A stretch of DNA of 64,000 bases from Pseudocercospora fijiensis CIRAD86 (taxonomy: Eukaryota; Ascomycota; Dothideomycetes; Mycosphaerellales; Mycosphaerellaceae). Positions 1 to 10,663 of this stretch are shown here, piece by piece; positions within the stretch are counted from its first letter, which is position 1, and every line of letters begins with the position of its first letter. The stretch lies in the NCBI RefSeq assembly GCF_000340215.1, contig NW_006921532.1, forward strand, positions 3,141,337 to 3,205,336. Reading direction: 5' to 3'. Position numbers and translations under genes: made by a program. The notes below the pieces were generated by a model. The model ran no database searches and was not told the DNA's origin. It saw only the letters and a program-made list of their open reading frames with translations.

Positions 1-1255
1 TGCATCATCAATGGACGGAACACAGCTAGCCTTGCCAGTGCCAAAAGCCGTAAAATCATGCCGTGAGCATAGCTTGCGATGCTTTGCCTCAATCTAGATT
101 CACCATAGCAAGTTTGTAGGCCTTGAGCGTCGAGCAGCCCGGCATTTTATTCTTGGCGATAAAAGAGATCCCAACAGTCTCCAGCGCTGTGGTTATGCAT
201 CATGCATTGTTCCGTTTGTGGCAATCGCCGTCTAACGCAGGTATTGCGCGAGAGATTTAAGTTAGGTGTGCAATCTTGCCACCAAACTTACTAATTATCT
301 TCATCAGGACAGCGGCTGGCTCAGTGAAAGGATCTACTTCCATGCCTCCAATGCAATCCCCGAACTTTGTCATGTGATAATTATTAAGTGTCCTGCGCGG
401 CAGCAGTGGCGATCCATTTTGGTCTCCTGGATGCCGTTCCAGAGATGACTGGCTCAGTAGTAGTGGGCTAAGCTCTGTCTATCATAGTCAGGCCAGGTTG
501 CTGACTCTCCTGCATGACAAGTGAGAAGAAGTATGGGCTTGGCTGAGACTCCACGAGCGCTACAAAACGCTGGATTCATCCTCAAACGAAGCAAAGCAGT
601 GTATCAATAGCTAGTTACTGGCATCTACGCTGTCATGATGCCGGAGCTGTGCAAGGGCAGGAGATGAGTGATGCAGCAACTCTAATAGATGCGGCGCAAG
701 GCCAGCAGGCCCGCTTCATCTCAGACTCAGAGGATCTTGGAGACCTTCGCGATTGAACAGCAGCGAATCAAAAGGCGCTCTTGCTTGTCGATAGCCGCCA
801 CTCCGTCATTTGTGGTGCAGTAGGTGTTGTTGTACGCGATTGTCCGTCCGAAAGCGCGCTTCGCAGCTTGGTGAGGTAAGTAGAATAGGTTGAAAAGTGG
901 TGTCAGACGCTTTCCGAAGGAGGAGGGATGATAGTTCCTCACACAACGATGCCCAAATCGCGCGTGCATCTTGCGTGGAGATATAATGTGGTTTGCGCAA
1001 TCGCAATCGCAGACGGATGTGGAAGGGGTTCCAAGCATGCATCGATCCTGTCGCCATCCTCACCACTAGCTGCCAATAGTACAGTACACATAGCCCTTGC
1101 TGCATTGGGAGAGCTCGTTAGTCATGCATGGCGGGTGGCCGTGTGCGTGTCGAGTTGCAGAGGGCGATTGACGCAGGAACAAAGCTTGCGCACGCCTGCG
1201 TCCTGACACTATCCAGTCTCCATTATTATTATTCCCATGCACCCAGTGATGCAGC
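1..1255. other. Intergenic sequence without a supported gene
   Basis: Normal base composition, not RIP-like. The open frames here are short, overlap on both strands and show no recognisable protein. The stretch ends at the 9-bp target duplication of the Mutator-like element. I see nothing else in it. Confidence 0.6.
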
Positions 1256-1264
1256 GCGGCTCAC

Positions 1265-1316
1265 CCCCGTCTCTTCCCCGAGCCCCAGCTACCCACCCGA
1301 GCCCTAGCATAACCCG
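1265..1316 (+). repeat. Left terminal inverted repeat of the MULE
   Basis: 52 bp that match the reverse complement of 4403-4454 at 50 positions. Both differences are CpA on this side against TpA on the other, as RIP would leave. Confidence 0.9.
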
Positions 1317-2559
1317 AGATTTCGAATCGGCTGTTCCATACAAAATCGCGTATAGAAGCGATAATCGCGTCCCTGCAGGCCCCGCTAGCCGGGCAACTAA
1401 GCATAAAGCTAAATATTATTAGCAAAATAGTAGTATAGTAAAAAGTAAGGTATTATTAACGCTATTAGTACTCTATCTACTAGTTTCTAAGCGGATTACA
1501 ACCTGCCGCCTTGTAACTACGTAATATAGTATATACTAGCTTATACTAGTCTCTTAGCTACTAACTACCTAGCTATTATATATAGTACTACTATTGCTAT
1601 TAAGTAAACTAATAGTACTATTACTATAGGATATTATAATATAGAGGGCTAACTACCTACTATAATAGCTATATAGGCGATAGCTGCTAGCGGTAGTACT
1701 ATTACTAAGTAGCCTACTATTATTATTACTTATAGAACGCCGCCTACTAGTAGTTATATTTAGTATACTACCTTACCTACTATTCTTCTAACTATAGACG
1801 TTAGTTCTTACGTACTCGGAGGTCCTTAATCTCTTAGCGAAGTTAATCTAGCTTAGAAGGTAGCTACGGAGCGGTTAGAAGTAAAGACTCGACTCGTAGA
1901 CTATAGTACTCGAAGCCGCTTAGATAGTAAGTAGAGCTATAGGCTCGATTAGCCTTCTAGTAAGGATACTATTAAGTGTAGTATTAGCTCTTTACGTACT
2001 TATAGTACTTAATAGTCGTCCTTAACTAAGTAAGCGATACGCTAGGCTCGAGTATAAATTTAGCGGTACTTACTATCGCTATCTTCTACTTCTTTATAAT
2101 AGTACTAGTATTTTACTTAAAGTCGTCTAACTCTCGAGCTATTAAGGCGCGCTTTACAATATATAGAGTAGCGCCGCTAGTAAATAGCTTCTAGTTACTA
2201 TATATAATCTCTAGCTCTTAAAGATAGATAGTCCTACGGAAGTCGATAAGCTAGTAAGTATAGAAGTAGCTTAGTAATAGTATAGTACGGCTTCCGCCTA
2301 TTTTAAGAAGCTTTATAATATCGTATAGATACGGATAACTATAAGTCTTACTAAGATAGTCGTTATAGCAGTACTACGGATAGCTATATAAGAAGGCTAA
2401 GTATTTAATCTTATTACTATTCTTATTAGTCGTAGTCTTTAGAAGGATAATAGCTCGTATATAAAGAGCCTTTACTTCTCGAAGGTAATAGTCGCTTATA
2501 ATACGAGATATACTCGCCTAGAAGGGACTAATAAGTGCCTTATTATACCGCTTTAGGTT

Positions 2560-4250
2560 CTTAGCAAGCTAAACACGCCGCTAGTTATAATCTTCTATCT
2601 ACTAGTTCGTAGGACTCTCGAAGAGGGTAAAGATATCGTAGCGACTACTATAGTTAAGCTATTACTTAATACGTACGTACGTGCCTTTTAAGTTAACTTA
2701 TAGTATAGCCTTCGTTTTAAAATAAAGTACTTCGGTAGTCTAGTAGTCGATAATACTACGTTTAAACCGCTACTAATTAGTATATAGATAGATCTTAAAT
2801 ATCGGATATATATTATCGAGCTTCTTTTCGTTATTATTAAACTCGTCCTCGGTTTAACTATAGATTATATAAGTAAACAGCTTTAAGAACTTGTTAGTTA
2901 CTAGACTATTAGTCTAGCAACTAATTAGCCTTAATCTAACTAAACTAGCCTCCTTGTTTACGGACTCGAGCGAGTATATCTTATTATAGGTACTATTCGT
3001 AGTATATATACTTAGCTTCTAGAATAATATCCGTAATAGTATATATTAGTAACTCCTTACGATTTGTTGCTATAACTATACGAAATCGGCTTTATTAGGC
3101 TTCGGTCTAATAAGGCTAATACAGAGCTTAATCGTATCGTTTAGAGGACCTACGGCGACAATATCTAAGAGCTCGAGATTATAGATATTAGTAGAATAGG
3201 TACTATCGATATAAACAGTTTATAGCGTATATTTTAAGACTTCTAGCGACCGAGGGTAGAGCGCGACTATTAAGCGAATTAACCTATTCTTAGGTTTAGT
3301 TTAAATCTTATAGTAGAAGATACTATTCTTATCTAGTAAATTAATTATTCGCTCTACCTAGTTACGCTTACGGCGTACGTTGCTATTACGAGCCTATATA
3401 ATATTATATAAGTCTTATAGCTTAAGAATAATACTACGACCGCGGAAATAGGCTATAATCTTCGAGGTTAGAAGCCGAGCATACTATAGTCGCTCTAATT
3501 CTTCGAGAAATTAGACGGTTCTCGAGCGAGTCTAGTATATAGTAAGGGTAATAATATTGTCCTTCTTATAGTTATAATAGTAGTAACTATCCTTACTAGG
3601 ATAGCGGATTTGCTACTAACTATTAGGTTAGATTAGATTAATAGCAACCGTATAGAAGTAGAACTAATAACCTATCTTCTTTAACTAAGACTTCTTTTTA
3701 ATTAACTCGTTACCGTTTTTCTAGGTATACTTATCTAGCTATTCGTAATAACTATAGATTTATAAATAGTAGTATTTAATACTATTCTTATTCTTCTATA
3801 GCTTATACTACTTAAACTCGTATCCGCTAGTCTTACTAAAGGTATTAATATAGTCTACTAGCGCCTAGTAAAACCTAAAATTAGACTTAAGTAGTATAGG
3901 TCTATAGCGGCGCGCCTTCTTTAAAAATAGGTACTTCTAAGGCTATAGCGATACTAACCTATTATTAGATAAAGCGGTACGCTCGCGAGGTAGGTTTAGT
4001 AAGCGACTATGTATTTCTAAGACTAATTAGACCTCTTCTTACGACTTAATATCTACCGCTGCCGAAAGCGCGCCTTTTACTACTATTTCTACGCCCTTTA
4101 TATCTTTTATATTTTCTACTACTACTATCGCCGCTACGCTATTACCGCTATTACTATCGCTACTACTAGTAATAAGATTATTAAGGAACTCGTCGTATAA
4201 TAGAGATTTAGCTATTTTCGATAGTTACTAGGTAATCTATATAAAAGAGG
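2560..4250 (-). pseudogene. MULE transposase relic
   Basis: In one minus-strand frame between about 3360 and 2640 the pattern of a Mutator transposase core is readable. A segment resembling the 'ALYPRSLEVLKY' lead-in is followed by IDSTYSTN, which corresponds to the family's first catalytic Asp motif (DxTYxTN). Further on comes a region like the C-terminal HFG..TTSRVE..H..LK signature, with His and Ser/Thr positions shifted to Tyr and Ile/Leu as CpA-to-TpA changes would do. Several TAG/TAA codons interrupt the frame, mostly where Gln or Trp is expected. The outer limits are approximate: the amino-terminal half was not resolved. It cannot make a functional transposase. Confidence 0.7.
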
Positions 4251-4402
4251 AAAGAAATACGAATTTTAGGTTTACGATAGAATCCGAGGCGCGACTTCCT
4301 AGGTAACGCGCTACGCGCCTATTAATAGCACTAACTAAGAATGGAAACAGCCTATATTAGGCGTAATTTGATATAGAGGCGATTCTGTAATAGTGCTAGC
4401 AC

Positions 4403-4454
4403 CGGGTTATGCTAGGGCTCGGGTAGGTAGCTAGGGCTCGGGGAAGAGACGGGG
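4403..4454 (-). repeat. Right terminal inverted repeat of the MULE
   Basis: Mate of 1265-1316, ending GAGACGGGG, directly followed by the target duplication GCGGCTTAC. Confidence 0.9.
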
Positions 4455-4463
4455 GCGGCTTAC

Positions 4464-7120
4464 TACTACCTTTTACATAATTAGCGATAGGTGGCTATAT
4501 AGATTTTCAAACTTATATAGCGGTACGCCGTATAGATGGCAGCGGACTATATATAGGCGTAGGTATAACGTAGATTACTAATTATATAAGATTTTGTATA
4601 TAGAAGGTAAAGAACAGCATATCCGTTCCTATTATAAGTCCTATATAGTTAAACTAGGGTAAATGAGCGTTAAGAAGGTAATATAAAGCGTATATAACAG
4701 TACGCGCTATTCGAGCTCGTCAATCTCGTCGTTAAGACTACTATCGGTACTAAGATAGTTATTATTCTACCTATACTTTAACCGGAGGTTCTAGAAGAGG
4801 TATACGAGCTTGTTAATAGTACAGTAAGATAGGCGGTTGCGGCGGAGGTTGTAAATAAAGTTATAAGCCGACTAGTTGCGCTTAGTAACACTAGTTGTTA
4901 GAGCTAGCGAGAGCGACAGTATATATAGTATAGACAGGTCTACTATCTCGTCTAGCTAGTAGGTTTACTACTACTAAAGGACAGTAAGCGACTTATAGCT
5001 ATTCTACTTAATAGTATCGCCGAAGGGGCCTTCGCGTTGCTTAAGGAGTAAGAGCTAAGCTAGAAGCATCGAAACTCGGTCGTTATCGCTATAGCAATAA
5101 TCGTATAGAAGCTACTCTTAAAGAGCTATTAACTCGTCGTTCTTAATCCTAATCGGTCGGCTCTCGCGTTGCTAAGGGTTAGAGAGATAGGCAATAAGCA
5201 TTAGCGGATAGTATACCTTGTCGAAGCGGTCTAATATAGTGTCTTAGATCTCGGCGGCTAGAGCGAGCTAATTGTCGTACGTCTTCTCTATTAGCTACTT
5301 GTAGTTAGCGAAGACGTAACTAAGCTTAACCTTGTCGCTCTCGAGCGCAATAGTAACCTAAAGGAAGGGCTTAAGGAAGTCGCGAAGGTAAATAGCGCTC
5401 TACTAGAAGGAAGGGTTACAAAATAAGGATTTAATCTTATACTACGCCTTACGTTCTATAGGCGCCGCTCTATAAGCGAGGACTTTCTCGTCGCTAAAGG
5501 TAATGCGCTAACAGACCGGTATATTATAGATAAGTCCGTTAACTATATTGAACTTGCCTTGCTAGCGAGTCTTACCTAGTAGCTTCTAGCTTACGAATTC
5601 GAGTCTAGAGACTTCTACGAGTTTAACGAGCTACTAAGTGAAGTTTCCGTAGTCTTTAGCGTATTTAACGCATGCAAGGACATCGCCGTATATCTCTCGA
5701 ATAGCTACTAGCGCGTACTTACTAGTTATAAGGCGATTAATAAGGAGGTATATATAGTAAGAACCGTAGCCGAGATTAATTAAATGCGGGTAATAGTTTC
5801 GCAACTACCCGATTTGTATTAGCTCTAGCTAGATTAGGCCTAGCGGCTAGGTAGAAGGCTTCTAGAAGCCCGATAAGAGCTAATAGAAGGCGGCCCTTAC
5901 CGTTCCCGCTACGCTAAGCTAGGCTAATCTAAAGATTAGTAACTACTTACTAAATTTCTTATACTAACTATATTCGAAGCATTGTTAGTTGTTACCCTAA
6001 TAACGTTCTTAACACTAATATCGTCGAGCACTCGTATTATAGCGTCCGCTAGGTTCTCGGAGGTATATCGATTGTCCTCGAAATCCTCGGATTTAACGAA
6101 AGCGGCGCCTTTCGAAGTAATAGCAAGATAGTTAACAATCGACTCGCCGCGAGGATTAGTCTAGCCGTTAGTTACTAATGTAATACGACCGCCTCTCCTT
6201 AGCTAATCCTCGATCTTAGCCTTAAGGGTTTCGTACTTAGTATCGAGTAGGTCGCCTATTATTTCCTTCCGACTTAGTAGTATAAAAGCAGGAGCTAGTA
6301 TCCGTATAAATTCTCGGAAAGCAGGGTAGTTAGTTATAGAGAGGGATAAACTAGCTAAATACACCTACTTAGCGTACGCCTTAATAGTAACTCGATAGTA
6401 AGCCGCTAACATCTACTAGATACCTAGTCCTTATATTGCTTAGATATGCAATAGACGAGGAGTTGCTATATAAGGAGGCTCGCTATTAAGACGATAAGGC
6501 TAGAAGGCCTTTATTAATCGTTAAGGCAACTTCTTATATACTCGAAGGTACTTTTTAACTCGCCGCTTCTTATTCGAGACCTATTAACTATTACAATGCT
6601 TATAAGTAATAATAGGGTGCCTCTAACTAAGAGTATTATACTTACGATTAACCTCTAGCTAATAAGCCGCTTCCTTAACCCTCCGCTTTAACCGCCTCGC
6701 TCTCGTCTTCTTCGATAGACTTCTAATAGAGCTACTACCTTAAGTCGAATTAGCTATTATAGAAGACAATAGTTAGATAATTAGGCGATAACTAAAGAGC
6801 TAGAATAGCGAGAATAGTAATAACTAAAGAGCTATAATCTATAGAAGAATAGGTCTATATTAATAGCTTCTATACGCCGAGAAACTAGCTTCCCTTACCG
6901 CTATAATTATCCTAATACCGGCGGTGTCCTTGTCTACCAATTTCTTCTATAATCTATACTTAAATATAGTCGTTCTATATACTAGAAGTATCCTTAGACC
7001 GCCTATTAATTAGGTACGTCGTTTACTAATCGCTAAGGGTTAGAAATTGCTAGATACTAAGGGAACCTCTTCGAATACTTACTAACCTCCGAGTATACTA
7101 TATATTCGAGAGAGCCTAGT
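4464..7120 (-). mobile_element. hAT-type DNA transposon relic, RIP-mutated
   Basis: RIP-like sequence continues from the right-hand MULE duplication to about 7120, where normal composition returns. The minus strand carries pieces of a hAT transposase. I could not find terminal inverted repeats or an 8-bp duplication, so both limits are composition boundaries. The MULE may have inserted close to this element's left end, because almost nothing RIP-like lies left of the MULE. Confidence 0.6.
4740..6060 (-). pseudogene. hAT transposase relic
   Basis: Three minus-strand segments fit hAT transposases. Near 6050-5950 is a stretch like the VTDNASN motif (read as VTTNNASN). Near 5290-5000 is a segment including 'DRFDKVYYPLMLIAYLSNP', like the mid-region before the dimerisation domain. 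At 4920-4740 the C-terminal hATC domain is clear: KRN-stop-SAYNFIYNLRRNRLS followed by NKLVYLFxNLRL, matching the family's ERNWSxFxFIHxKxRNRL...KLVxIxxNLRL. The stop falls on the conserved Trp of the RNW motif and others fall on Gln-type codons, as RIP predicts. It is non-functional. Confidence 0.7.
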
Positions 7121-7978
7121 CAACTATACCGGAATAGGCATAGCGCCAGCTAAGAAGTAATGTCCATAGTGGAATCTCGAACACCCGCAGTGAACACGTA
7201 GATCCGTAAGTTTAATCAGTTTTGTGGCTCGTGGATGGACATCGCTACACATGATGGCTTCGCTGCGGCGCAGGCGTTCCCGTGCACGCAGCAGGCGGTT
7301 TGATTGCAGGCCAATCGCTTGGACTAGAATAAAAGATGGACTGCATGTCAGCCGGGCTAGATCCCGCAGCTTGAAACGGCACTTCCACCGCTGACCGTTC
7401 TGCCCACGTCGAGCTGCTGGACGGACCGCTGAGATGTCGAGGCGTCCTGAAGCTTGTTGTCTGCTGCAAGGGAGCAAGCAAACCAGACGGTCGGCGAACG
7501 CATGGCGGAGGCGGAGGCGGAGGCGGAGGCGGTGGCAGCGCGGACAACACCGCAACCTTTCTCTTGTCCGAAGCTTCATCAGCTGCCATGCCGCCTGCAC
7601 TCTAACGCCCGCCCTCCCCTACACACCCTCCTCACGCCGCTGACCTGCTCCCACCGCCTCGGCCTGGCCAGGCATGATTTGCAGCTGCATGCCCGCCCAA
7701 ACCCATCCTGGATCCACTCGGCTCACCCTGTACAGTACATGCTGATCTAGGACTCTGGAGCCACACTCCCCTCCCGTTTGGTCAGTCCGACCTGCTTCTC
7801 TCCGCCCATTCTGGAGAGACATGTGGCTTGCGAACAGAAGCCAGAATTGATCGTGGCAGTCGCCGTTCCGCCTTCATCTGGCGACGCCCTCGACATTCCT
7901 TTCGTACATGCCCACGCTCTTTTGTGCCAGTCTGTCCTTACCGGAACCCTAGAAACACACTCGTCCCCGGCTGCATGG
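7121..7978. other. Upstream region of the 674-aa gene
   Basis: Normal composition. It holds a GCGGAG hexamer repeat and pyrimidine-rich stretches that suit a promoter and 5' leader. An in-frame extension of the downstream ORF runs back to 7778 but has no ATG (it opens with TTG), so I treat it as leader. Overlapping Arg/Leu/Pro-rich frames at 7245-7750 come from the repeat. Confidence 0.5.
7504..7532 (+). repeat. GCGGAG hexanucleotide microsatellite
   Basis: Nearly five tandem copies of a six-base unit. It creates poly-Glu/Ala, poly-Arg and poly-Pro frames on the two strands, none of which looks like a gene. Confidence 0.9.
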
Positions 7979-10003
7979 ATGACATACTACCACCCCATGG
8001 AGTCTTCAGCCGGCCGAGCGTTCATCACAACCACTATATCTGGAGGAGCAATGGCTGGCCGGCGGAGCTTTGAGACGGCACCATCGTCGGCCGCTCGTCT
8101 TCACAAGCAAAGATCCAACCATGGCATGCGATCGACCAGCCACGGCCAACCATTCTCTCTATCCAGTGCACCTGAAGCACCTCCCATCAGGAGCAGCGCT
8201 CTCGTCGCCGCGGGCTTTGGAGACGGAGCCAAAGCTCGCAAAGGTTCCATTCGGAATGCCGTTCGCAAGATATTCGGGCGACGATCCAGAGACTCCATCT
8301 CGCAAGTTACAGACGCCTCATCCTCTTCGACGCAAGCACCTTCGACACGGCACATCTGTCATAAGAGCGAGCCACCGGTGCTTCCAGCTCAACCTGAGCT
8401 TCCCGAACTACAACTCGAAGACGCTTCTGCGCGACGAGTCATGTCGGATCCTTATGCAGTGCAATCGCATACCCGGTCTACGAGCCTTTCAAGAACCGCT
8501 TCTCCTTACGCTGTTCAATTCCCCAACAGTGTGAGACTGAAACCTATGGATCTGGGTAATCCGTTCATGCAGGTTCCCAAGCTTCGACGACGAAAGACCC
8601 TCCCGAGCATGCTTATTGAGAAAGAAGAAGGAGCTGCGGCCATTGCTGGCAGCTCGCATGAAGCAGCTGATGAGCCGAGCACGTCCAACAACATTGAACC
8701 CGAACGAGAAGCACCAATGATACCGAAACGAACTCCGAATAGTGTCAAAAAGTCACGGAGAAAGTCACGAAGTGTCGATGATCTTCCATCGATTATTGCG
8801 CTGCAGCAACAAGGCACTCCGAGAAAGAGAAGCGAAGAGATAAAGTATTGGCGCGAAAGCTTTCAGCCGGACGTGCTACGAGCCAGCGGCTTCATTGCTC
8901 GGCCTAGCTCGAACAGAGACAATGCACAAGCGCCTCCATCAGGCACTTCTCGCAGAAGCAACAGGGAAGGGTCGATACAAGAGACAGGAGGTGAGAAGAC
9001 GGCAAGATCATCAGGCCGTGGTGCATATGATGCTTCACTCGCTCTGAGGGACAGCACACTGAAAAGCAGTCCGCCCGGACAATACGGCCAGCCTCTTTCG
9101 GTGTACGAATCAGAGTATCGGCCATCCTCTGGGACCGAAATGTCTCGAGATCTGGAAGACCGGGTGGCAAAGTTGGAAGCTGGCTTGCACACTTTCCAGC
9201 GGTCTCTGCAGAAACTGACAGCTGACCGGAATCGACGGACTATAGTAATGGGAAGCAGCGTTGGAACAAGACGCTCCTCGGGAGATTTGCGGACACCTAG
9301 CTTGCTTGCAGATACGCTTGCAGATGCGCTTGATCAATCATTCCAGTACGAGTATGAATATGGACATACGTTGCGGCCGACCACTTCACCGCAGCCACCG
9401 CCACCTATACCGCCGCACGTCCAAGGGCTCGAGGATCCTTTCATTCACGAGACAGCACCGCCGCCGCCAAGTGAACCGCCGACCAGGCCTCCAAGACCGC
9501 CGTCTCCAGCTCAGCTGACACCGGAAGCGTTGGCCGCTGTAAATGCGGAGGCAAGAGGTTCGAAAGATCAGACGCCCCAGCCATGTACTTTCCGCTCCCT
9601 CTATCAAATGCTTGCAGACGAACGGTCAGCCCGGAGGAAACTCGAATCGCAATTGCAGAGCTTGCGCCGCGACATCTCCGAACTCCACAGCCAAGTCCAC
9701 GTGTCCTCCAACGTTCAAAGCACGCGTAGCAGCTACATGCTAGCGGGTTCATCATCCCGATTACAGGACTTGTTGCGCGAGACAGGTGAAGCCAGCGGAC
9801 CGGAAGAGTCACCACGCTCGTTAACTCTGCAGCGATTGTCTGGAGCATCAGCGAGTCAGCCCGTCGTCAGCAGATTCAGCGGATCTGAAAGCGATAATGT
9901 CCAAGTGGAGGAGACAGACTATGAGGAATATCTTACACCAAAGGAAGAACGAAGCAAAATCAGTCTGGCTGATAAGCTGGAAAGGGAGAGCGGGATGTTT
10001 TGA
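7979..10003 (+). CDS. Uncharacterised proline-rich coiled-coil protein (674 aa)
   Basis: Single uninterrupted frame. The first ATG in the frame is at 7979; codons upstream are open but contain no ATG. I do not recognise a catalytic domain. Visible features: a basic motif around residues 84-105 (RKGSIRNAVRKIFGRRS), a second basic patch RRRKTLPSM near 205, a predicted coiled coil at about 388-418, proline-rich runs at about 472-512, and a second charged coiled coil at about 536-575. The rest is Ser/Thr/Arg-rich and probably disordered. The layout suggests a scaffold or signalling/cytoskeleton-associated protein, but this is inference. It converges with the transporter gene to its right. A 5' intron or an alternative ATG (8051) cannot be excluded. 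Confidence 0.75.
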   Translation: MTYYHPMESSAGRAFITTTISGGAMAGRRSFETAPSSAARLHKQRSNHGMRSTSHGQPFSLSSAPEAPPIRSSALVAAGFGDGAKARKGSIRNAVRKIFGRRSRDSISQVTDASSSSTQAPSTRHICHKSEPPVLPAQPELPELQLEDASARRVMSDPYAVQSHTRSTSLSRTASPYAVQFPNSVRLKPMDLGNPFMQVPKLRRRKTLPSMLIEKEEGAAAIAGSSHEAADEPSTSNNIEPEREAPMIPKRTPNSVKKSRRKSRSVDDLPSIIALQQQGTPRKRSEEIKYWRESFQPDVLRASGFIARPSSNRDNAQAPPSGTSRRSNREGSIQETGGEKTARSSGRGAYDASLALRDSTLKSSPPGQYGQPLSVYESEYRPSSGTEMSRDLEDRVAKLEAGLHTFQRSLQKLTADRNRRTIVMGSSVGTRRSSGDLRTPSLLADTLADALDQSFQYEYEYGHTLRPTTSPQPPPPIPPHVQGLEDPFIHETAPPPPSEPPTRPPRPPSPAQLTPEALAAVNAEARGSKDQTPQPCTFRSLYQMLADERSARRKLESQLQSLRRDISELHSQVHVSSNVQSTRSSYMLAGSSSRLQDLLRETGEASGPEESPRSLTLQRLSGASASQPVVSRFSGSESDNVQVEETDYEEYLTPKEERSKISLADKLERESGMF

Positions 10004-10663
10004 TAACGAACTTGACTGACTGACATCTATCTGATTGATGACTACCTAGGCATACCCGGATTTTTGGTGGCTGAATTTTTTCCATTACATTTTTTGTCTG
10101 CTTTTACTGCAGGTGCTGTACTACTGATACCCAATCTTTTTTTCCCCTTTGTGTGTAATTATTCAATCTTTTGTACTTATATTGATTTTGATTGTCGCAT
10201 GGTCTCCATCATCATCATCAATGAATCATGAATGCCATGTGCAAGCGTCATCATACCCTACGAGACATGGGCTTCTGGAAGCCTTATCCCTGGCGACAAT
10301 GGAAGAGTGGCTTGTAGCGACGAGGATGAGGTGACGATGAAAATAGCTGATACAAGTGGATGGTGTTGGTGGCGCAGAGCTTTTCGCTCGCAGCAGATTC
10401 TGCGAATACTTTGATCGTTGTCTCGCGGCGAGGGGTCAAATGTAATAAGTTCACAATAGTGCGATTGTGTTTGAGTACTGTATCATCTCATTATTATCTG
10501 GAACGTGAGATCCTTCTTCGTCTATCTCAGATTGTGTCTTCATCCGGAAGACAGCAGTCGCGCATCGCCATGCGCAGCAGACCTCCAGCGCCAAGTTCAT
10601 GCACATGCAAATGCCGTATGAAATCAAAGATCAAATGCGAAAGCATCCGCAAAATGTCCAGAC
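10004..10663. other. Intergenic region between convergent genes
   Basis: Holds the 3' flanks of two converging genes, with T-rich tracts just after the first stop. No supported gene. Confidence 0.5.

Larger units (their letters stand above)
1265..4454 (-). mobile_element. Mutator-like DNA transposon (MULE), RIP-mutated
   Basis: The ends are 52-bp terminal inverted repeats (1265-1316 and 4403-4454) beginning CCCCGTCTC. They are flanked by a 9-bp direct repeat, GCGGCTCAC at 1256-1264 and GCGGCTTAC at 4455-4463. A 9-bp duplication is typical of Mutator elements. The two mismatches between the repeats and the one between the duplications are all C-to-T before A, the RIP change. The interior codes for a MULE-type transposase on the minus strand, broken by TAG/TAA codons. 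The right flank starts another decayed transposon, the left flank is ordinary sequence. Boundaries are read directly; the family assignment rests on the transposase pattern plus the duplication length. Confidence 0.85.

Noticed and set aside
7245..7750. Overlapping open frames rich in Pro, Arg or Glu/Ala on both strands
   Set aside because: They are produced by the GCGGAG microsatellite and have no conserved protein features.
7778..7978. N-terminal extension of the 674-aa protein
   Set aside because: The frame opens with TTG and has no ATG before 7979; treated as leader.
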